A DNA stretch of 33,670 nt from Chloroflexota bacterium (GTDB lineage: Bacteria > Chloroflexota > Anaerolineae > Anaerolineales > Villigracilaceae), in NCBI GenBank assembly GCA_016208355.1, contig JACQYE010000031.1, positions 1-33,670 on the forward strand, read 5' to 3'. Shown here piece after piece: positions 28,207 to 33,670 of this stretch (positions are counted from its first letter, which is position 1; each line of letters begins with the position of its first letter). The notes beneath the pieces are model-generated. The model ran no database searches and was not told the origin of the DNA. It saw nothing but the letters and a program-made list of their open reading frames with translations. The position numbers were made by a program, and so were the translations under genes.

Positions 28207-29291
28207 GTGCAAAACCAGCCTCTTCCTTTTGGAGAACCATTGTCTGTTACCCCGCTTCACATCAACAAGTCGCGCCTCTGGCAGAGCATCGAACAACTTG
28301 CCGAAAAAGGTGCCACGCCTGATGGCGGTGTCTGCCGCCTGGCGCTTTCGGATGCGGAGAAGGAAGGCCGGGACCTCGTTTGCGCCTGGCTGCGCGAACT
28401 CGGGCTGGCCCTCCGGGTGGATCGGGTCGGTAATATCATTGCCATCCGCCCAGGGGTCCGGGAGGAAGATCCTGTGTTGATGGGTTCGCACCTGGACACG
28501 GTCAGCACCGGCGGGCGGTTCGACGGGGCGGCGGGCGTGCTGGCCGGGCTGGAGGTCCTGCGTGTGCTCGAAGAGCGCGGTGTCCGTACCGACCGGCCAT
28601 TGGGGCTGGTGGCATTCACCAACGAGGAAGGCGCCCGCTACACCACCGACATGATGGGCAGCCAGGCCTTCTGCGGTGGGTTGACCGTGGAGCAGGTCTG
28701 GGCGATCCGCGGGCTGGATGGAAGCCTCATCGGCGAAGAACTCCAGCGCATCGGCTATGCCGGGGATTTCCCGTGCGGCGTCACCAAACCGCACGCTTAC
28801 CTGGAAATGCACATCGAACAGGGTCCGTTGCTCGACCGCGAGCGCATCCACATCGGCGCGGTGGAGGCCATCACCGGCATCACTTGGCTGGAGGTGACCG
28901 TTCGCGGCGCGGCCAACCATGCCGGGACAACGCCGATGGACAGCCGCCGGGATGCAGGTCTGGCCGCGGCGCGCATCGTCGCCGCGCTGCCGGACCTGGC
29001 CTCTGCCATCCCCAACCAGCGTGTTACTTGCGGACGGTTTTCTGTCGCGCCGGGGGTGGTCAACGTCATCCCGAATGAGGCCATTTTTACGGTTGATCTG
29101 CGTAATGGCGATTCCGCACGCTTGCAGGAAGCCGAACAATATTTCACCACTCTCGTGGAACAGATTGCCGCCCGGTCGGGTGCCGGGACGGGGTGAGCCA
29201 CAGCCCGGCCGAATATTCCAGCCCGGAAGACCTGGAAGCCGGGGCAAATGTGCTCCTGCACACAGCCCTGCGGCTGGCAAGGTCGGCCTGA
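28207..29291 (+). pseudogene. M20-family amidase/hydrolase (N-carbamoyl-amino-acid hydrolase / allantoate amidohydrolase-like), disrupted by C-terminal internal deletion plus frameshift
   Basis: GSHLDTVSTGGRFDG, AFTNEEGARY, EMHIEQGPLLD, GAANHAGTTPMDSRRDA in ORF 28207..29196; conserved C-terminus [33 protein letters not shown] continues in another frame (29193..29291). Confidence 0.82.
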
Positions 29292-29318
29292 CCTTGGGTT
29301 GTAGGTGAACCAAAACGG

Positions 29319-29340
29319 AACCGGCAATCAGCCGGTTTCA
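29319..29340 (+). terminator. Hairpin AACCGGC-aatca-GCCGGTT, probable terminator
   Basis: 7-bp perfect stem followed by a T-rich stretch. Confidence 0.55.
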
Positions 29341-29460
29341 CTTTAAGAGATTGTCATCCGGTGGTGTTCTGTTAGCGGATTGTTAGGCACAAACCTCCTG
29401 AATGCTGTATCTTTTCACCAGCATAGTGTTCTAAACAGCATAAAGGAGACCGGGTATCTC

Positions 29461-30123
29461 ATGTTTTCCAAACTGCTCTACGAAATCGGACGCGTCGCCA
29501 TCACCTCGTACGTGCGTTTGATGCTCAAGTTAGACGTCCGCTGGCACGAGAATTTGCCGGAGGGGCCGGTTTTATTTGCCTCCAATCATCCCAGCACCAC
29601 TGACCCGATTTTCATCCAGGTTCTTCTTTCCAAGCCGTTGAGTGTGATGATCACTTCCAAAGTTTTCAGTATTCCGCTCCTGGGTGCGTACATGCGGAAG
29701 ATGAAACAGATTTGCGTCACACCGGGGCAGGGGGAAGCGGTACTTACAGAGGCGCACCGAACCCTGGAAGCAGGCCGTTCGGTGGCGATTTTCCCCGAAG
29801 GACTGATCAGCCCTGCGGACGGATTCCACGCTCCCCGCTCGGGGGTGGCGCGGCTGGCGCTCAAGACTGGGGTCCCGGTGGTGCCGCTCGGGATTTACCT
29901 TTCCGAGAAAGGCTGCAAACGCATCCCGACCAACCTGGAAGGCGAACCGGATATCGTCACCTGGTACGTGCGCGGGCCGTACGCCATCACGATTGGCAGG
30001 CCCCTGCGTTTCAGCGGAGACTCCAACGACAAGCCGCTGGTCCGGCGCACGGCAATAAACATCATGGATCATATCCGCCTCCTGGCGCAGGAAAGCCGCC
30101 GGCGGGTGCTGAAACTGGCATAG
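29461..30123 (+). CDS. 1-acyl-sn-glycerol-3-phosphate acyltransferase (PlsC-like)
   Basis: SNHPSTTDP (HX4D), FPEGLISPADG, VPVVPLGIYLS; start placed at MFSKLL after AAAGGAGA. Confidence 0.85.
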   Translation: MFSKLLYEIGRVAITSYVRLMLKLDVRWHENLPEGPVLFASNHPSTTDPIFIQVLLSKPLSVMITSKVFSIPLLGAYMRKMKQICVTPGQGEAVLTEAHRTLEAGRSVAIFPEGLISPADGFHAPRSGVARLALKTGVPVVPLGIYLSEKGCKRIPTNLEGEPDIVTWYVRGPYAITIGRPLRFSGDSNDKPLVRRTAINIMDHIRLLAQESRRRVLKLA

Positions 30124-30133
30124 GATAGGAATG

Positions 30134-30157
30134 AGACCGGCGATGAGCCGGTCTTTT
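30134..30157 (+). terminator. Rho-independent terminator after the acyltransferase gene
   Basis: AGACCGGC-gatga-GCCGGTCT-TTT. Confidence 0.75.
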
Positions 30158-30251
30158 GTCAGAGTTTCCCGCTCCTGCCAATGAATCCAGTCCTCCGTTG
30201 GTGAGCCCAGGGGGGAATCCGATTAAGTGATGATTCTCACCTTAAAACAAG

Positions 30252-30262
30252 TTGTCAGGCAA
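30252..30262. promoter_or_regulatory. FadR/GntR-type operator O1 (TTGTCAGGCAA)
   Basis: Near-palindrome fitting the GTnnnAC-type FadR-subfamily pattern with one deviation; abuts the -35. Confidence 0.5.
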
Positions 30263-30291
30263 TTGACATCCAATCCCTTTTTTGCTACACT
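30263..30291 (+). promoter_or_regulatory. Promoter TTGACA-N17-TACACT of the purine-deaminase operon
   Basis: -35 at 30263-30268, -10 at 30286-30291, exact 17-bp spacer. Confidence 0.8.
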
Positions 30292-30299
30292 ATGGGTGT

Positions 30300-30314
30300 A
30301 GTTGTCAGACAACT
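30300..30314. promoter_or_regulatory. FadR/GntR-type operator O2 (AGTTGTCAGACAACT)
   Basis: 6-bp perfect arms around CAG; fits TTGTnnnACAA. Confidence 0.65.
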
Positions 30315-30335
30315 AGACAGTTTCCCTTTTCCACC

Positions 30336-31721
30336 ATGCCAACCCTTTTGATTAGAAACGCGACCGTGCTTGTCACAATGGATGACCACCAGCGGGAGAT
30401 TCCCGATGGTGGTCTTTTTATCCGGGATGGGTTCCTTTCGCAGATAGGCCCGACGAATGAGCTGCCCGCCTCGGCTGACGAAGTGCTCGACCTGAGCGGA
30501 CACCTTGTCCTGCCGGGATTGGTCAACACGCACCACCATTTCTACCAGACCCTGACGCGCGCCGTCCCGGCCGCGCAGGATGCAAATTTATTCAACTGGC
30601 TCAAGACGCTCTACCTCATCTGGGCGCGGCTGACCCCCGAAGATATTTTCATCTCCACCCAGACTGCCCTGGCTGAACTGGCGCTCTCCGGCTGTACCAC
30701 CGCCTCCGACCACCTGTATCTTTTCCCCAACGGCTCGAAACTGGACGACGAAATTGCCGCGGCGAAAGAGATTGGCGTCCGCATCCAGGCTTCACGCGGC
30801 TCGATGTCGCTGGGCGAATCGAAAGGCGGACTCCCGCCCGATTCAGTGGTGGACACGGAAGAGAACATCCTGGGCGACTCCCAGCGGCTTATCGAAACCT
30901 ACCACGACCCGAAACCGGGCGCGTTCGTCCAGGTGGTCCTGGCCCCCTGTTCGCCCTTCTCGGTGACCGGGGAACTGATGAAACAATCCGCCGCGCTGGC
31001 GCGGCAGTACGGCGTCCACCTGCACACCCACCTGGCCGAGACCGAAGATGAGGAGCAGTTCTGCCTGCAAAAGTTTGGCTATCGCCCGGTCCCGTACATG
31101 CAGTCGGTGGATTGGGTGGGGGAGGATGTCTGGTACGCGCACGCGGTCTACGTCAGCAGCGACGAGGTTAAAACCTTCGCGAAGCATGGCTGCGGCGTGA
31201 CGCATTGCCCATCGTCGAACATGCGCCTGGCCTCCGGGATTGCTCCCATAAAAGAATATCTTGCCGCAGGCGTGAAAGTTGGCCTGGGCGTGGATGGGTC
31301 GGCTTCCAACGACGGTTCGCACATGCTGGCAGAAGCGCGTCAGGCCATGCTCTTATCCAGGTTGCGTGAAGGAATCACCGGCTTCTCGCTCTCGAACGAC
31401 CCGTCCCGCAGCCTGATGACTGCCCGCGAGGCTCTGCGTCTTGCCACGCGCGGCGGGGCCGCGGTGCTGGGACGGTCCGACATCGGCAGCCTCGAAGTCG
31501 GGAAATGCGCAGACTTTTTCGCCATCAATCTCAACCGTCTCGACTATGCCGGAGCGCTGCACGACCCGGTCGCCGCGGCGGTCTTCTGCCACCCGGTCCG
31601 CGCCGACTATACATTTATCGGCGGCAGGTGCGTGGTCCGGGAAGGGCAGTTGGTCACGGTTGACGAACAGAAATTGGTCGAACGGCACAACGAAGCTGCC
31701 AGGCGATTGGTGGGAGGCTGA
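30336..31721 (+). CDS. 8-oxoguanine deaminase-like amidohydrolase (TrzA/AtzA superfamily)
   Basis: PGLVNTHHHFYQTLTRAVPAAQDANLFNWLKTLY, HTHLAETEDEE, VGLGVDGSASND; start at MPTLLIRNA (30336). Confidence 0.85.
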   Translation: MPTLLIRNATVLVTMDDHQREIPDGGLFIRDGFLSQIGPTNELPASADEVLDLSGHLVLPGLVNTHHHFYQTLTRAVPAAQDANLFNWLKTLYLIWARLTPEDIFISTQTALAELALSGCTTASDHLYLFPNGSKLDDEIAAAKEIGVRIQASRGSMSLGESKGGLPPDSVVDTEENILGDSQRLIETYHDPKPGAFVQVVLAPCSPFSVTGELMKQSAALARQYGVHLHTHLAETEDEEQFCLQKFGYRPVPYMQSVDWVGEDVWYAHAVYVSSDEVKTFAKHGCGVTHCPSSNMRLASGIAPIKEYLAAGVKVGLGVDGSASNDGSHMLAEARQAMLLSRLREGITGFSLSNDPSRSLMTAREALRLATRGGAAVLGRSDIGSLEVGKCADFFAINLNRLDYAGALHDPVAAAVFCHPVRADYTFIGGRCVVREGQLVTVDEQKLVERHNEAARRLVGG

Positions 31722-31722
31722 C

Positions 31723-32040
31723 ATGCTGGAGATTTTGCCAGAGTGGCTTATTCCGGTCATTTTTGGCTGGCCGACAGTGATTGCCTCGCTACTTGTGTCG
31801 CTCGCGGGCCTGGTTACGAAGAAAGCCTGGCTGCTAATTGTTGGAGGGTTCCTGGCTGCCCCATTCACATTTTTTACAAGTTTGTATGGCAACCTTTGCT
31901 CGCTAAATTTTCTTTTGCCACTATTCCAGTTCGGGGCAGCGTATGCCATTCGCCGGGAGAAGGTGCGCCTTGCCTGGTTGTCTTTGTTGCCACTGACGAT
32001 CGTTCTCGTCGCGCTAGGTTTTATTGTCTTGGTACAGTGA
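31723..32040 (+). CDS. Small multi-pass membrane protein, unknown function
   Basis: 105 aa, mostly hydrophobic: MLEILPEWLIPVIFGWPTVIASLLVSLAGLVTKK... Confidence 0.65.
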   Translation: MLEILPEWLIPVIFGWPTVIASLLVSLAGLVTKKAWLLIVGGFLAAPFTFFTSLYGNLCSLNFLLPLFQFGAAYAIRREKVRLAWLSLLPLTIVLVALGFIVLVQ

Positions 32041-32048
32041 TCCAAGTG

Positions 32049-32549
32049 ATGAGCGCTACCCATGAACCCCTCCTGAAGAAATACCTGCAACTCCCCGACC
32101 GGCTGGAGGCCGCCATTGCCGGGTTGAGCGAAGCCGACCTCGACCTGACCAAAAACGATGGCTGGCCCATCCGGGCCTACGTCCACCACACTGTCGAGGG
32201 CGAGTTAATGTGGCAGTTGTTCCTGCGCGCCATCCTGGGCCAGGACGGGATCGAGATCCCGATTGCCTGGTATTTCGGCCACGAACAGGAGGAGTGGGGG
32301 CGGCGCTGGGTATACGGGAAAAGGGCCGTCGGTCCAACCCTGGCGCTCTTCCGCGGCAGCACGGCCACGCTGGCCGAACTCTTGCGAAACGTTCCGCCCG
32401 AAGCCTGGGATCATTTTGGACGCGTCACCTGGCCGGGCGATGAGAAAGAAACCCGCCTGACCGTCCGCGATATTGTCCTGATGCACATCCGCCACATGGA
32501 CGGCCACACCGCCGACATCCGAACCATTCGTGAATTGCACGGAGCCTAG
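32049..32549 (+). CDS. DinB-like four-helix-bundle protein
   Basis: LPDRLEAAIAGLSEADLD...VHHTVEGELMWQLFL...DIVLMHIRHMDGHTADIRTIRE; metal-ligand-like His positions. Confidence 0.75.
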   Translation: MSATHEPLLKKYLQLPDRLEAAIAGLSEADLDLTKNDGWPIRAYVHHTVEGELMWQLFLRAILGQDGIEIPIAWYFGHEQEEWGRRWVYGKRAVGPTLALFRGSTATLAELLRNVPPEAWDHFGRVTWPGDEKETRLTVRDIVLMHIRHMDGHTADIRTIRELHGA

Positions 32550-32560
32550 AAGAGGAGATC

Positions 32561-33670
32561 ATGACGCCGCCTGCCAACTCCAAGAACCTGATTGACGTTG
32601 CCATGGGCCGCAAACCGGCCGACCTGGTAATCCGGCACGGGACGTGGGTTTGCGTGCAATCCGGCGAATTCGTCCCCGATACCGATATTGCTGTCAAGGA
32701 CGGGCGCATTGCCTATGTTGGCCCGGACGCTTCACACACCATCAAGAAGGAAACGGTGGTGATTGACGCCGAGAACAAGTACCTTGTCCCTGGCCTGCTC
32801 GACGGACACGTGCATGTCGAATCGAGCATGCTCACCGTTACAGAGTTCGTGCGCGCCGTCCTGCCGCGTGGTACCACTGGCCTGTTCATTGACCCGCACG
32901 AGATCGCCAACGTCTTCGGCTTGAAGGGCGTGCGCTTGATGGCCGACGAAGCCGCCCGGCAGCCCATCCACGTCTGGGTGCAGGTGCCATCGTGTATTCC
33001 CTCCGCACCCGGGCTGGAGACCTCCGGCGGCGAGATCACACCGGACGACGTAGCCGGGGCGCTGGCCTGGGACCAGGTCATCGGCCTGGGCGAGATGATG
33101 AATTACCCCGGCGTGGCTGCTGCGGACGCGAAGGCCCTCGCCGAAATGGATGCTGCCCGGCGCGCCGGCAAGGTCACTGGCGGGCATTATGCCTCCCCGG
33201 ACCTCGGTCCTGCCTTCCATGCCTACGCCGCGGGCGGCGCTGAAGACGACCACGAAGGCACGCGCCTGGACGATGCCATCGCCCGCGTCCGCCAGGGGAT
33301 GAAGGCCATGCTGCGATATGGTTCGGCCTGGCAGGATGTGGCCTCCCAGGCGGCCGCCATCACCAAGCTCGGCCTTGACCCGCGTCATTTCATCCTGTGC
33401 ACAGACGACTGCCACGCCGAGACGCTGGTGAGCGAAGGCCACATGGACCGCGTGGTGCGCCACGCTATTTCCCTGGGTCTCCCGCCGATGACTGCGATTC
33501 AGATGGCGACCCTCAATACAGCCGAGCATTTCGGCCTCGCGCGCGAGATCGGCCAAATTGCCCCCGGCCGCTGGGCCGACATCCTGCTGGTGGACGATTT
33601 GAGGGATTTCCGCGCCGAACTGGTCATTGCAAAAGGACAAGTCGCTGCTGAAAGCGCCGGACTGGTGATC
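32561..33670 (+). CDS. ade: Adenine deaminase, runs off the window end
   Basis: Open frame from ATG 32561 (AGAGGAGATC upstream) with no stop in the window: LLDGHVHVESSMLTVTEFVRAVLPRGTTGLFIDPHEIANVFG, ILCTDDCHAETLVSEGHMDRVVRHAI, MATLNTAEHFGL. Confidence 0.93.
   Translation, partial: MTPPANSKNLIDVAMGRKPADLVIRHGTWVCVQSGEFVPDTDIAVKDGRIAYVGPDASHTIKKETVVIDAENKYLVPGLLDGHVHVESSMLTVTEFVRAVLPRGTTGLFIDPHEIANVFGLKGVRLMADEAARQPIHVWVQVPSCIPSAPGLETSGGEITPDDVAGALAWDQVIGLGEMMNYPGVAAADAKALAEMDAARRAGKVTGGHYASPDLGPAFHAYAAGGAEDDHEGTRLDDAIARVRQGMKAMLRYGSAWQDVASQAAAITKLGLDPRHFILCTDDCHAETLVSEGHMDRVVRHAISLGLPPMTAIQMATLNTAEHFGLAREIGQIAPGRWADILLVDDLRDFRAELVIAKGQVAAESAGLVI

Noticed and set aside
29402-29441. ATGCTGT...ACAGCAT inverted repeat upstream of the acyltransferase gene
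   Set aside because: 7-bp arms with a 26-nt loop are plausible by chance; no promoter or other supporting signal.

Overview
The 33.7 kb window is GC-rich bacterial chromosomal DNA. Gene content and style (long SecA, CGDGVC-type lipoprotein, LCP lipoproteins, TPR proteins) suggest a Chloroflexota/Anaerolineae-like organism, but that is inference. I support about 25 protein genes. In order they are: CGDGVC lipoprotein (-); LysN/MocR-type aminotransferase (+); disrupted ACT-domain malic enzyme (-); moaA (-); APH(6)/StrB-like kinase (-); secreted HExxH protein (+); TPR - lipoprotein - mtaB operon (-); 7TM-GAF sensor kinase - LysM - LCP - LCP cluster (+); nitroreductase (+); DUF2089-like protein plus 29-aa tandem-repeat protein (-); oversized secA overlapping add (+); aconitase (+); ankyrin protein (+); disrupted M20 amidohydrolase (+); plsC-like acyltransferase (+); and a purine-deaminase operon (8-oxoguanine deaminase-like, membrane protein, DinB, adenine deaminase running off the end). 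No tRNA, rRNA, CRISPR array or transposase was seen. The strongest leads are: (i) the DUF2089-like regulator plus repeat-solenoid pair behind a symmetric triple palindrome; (ii) a sensor kinase whose H-box phospho-acceptor His is Gln; (iii) in-frame palindromic DNA elements inside acnA and secA, reminiscent of Rickettsia palindromic elements; (iv) two metabolic genes with an internal deletion plus frameshift; (v) a near-consensus promoter flanked by two FadR/GntR-type operators upstream of the purine operon.
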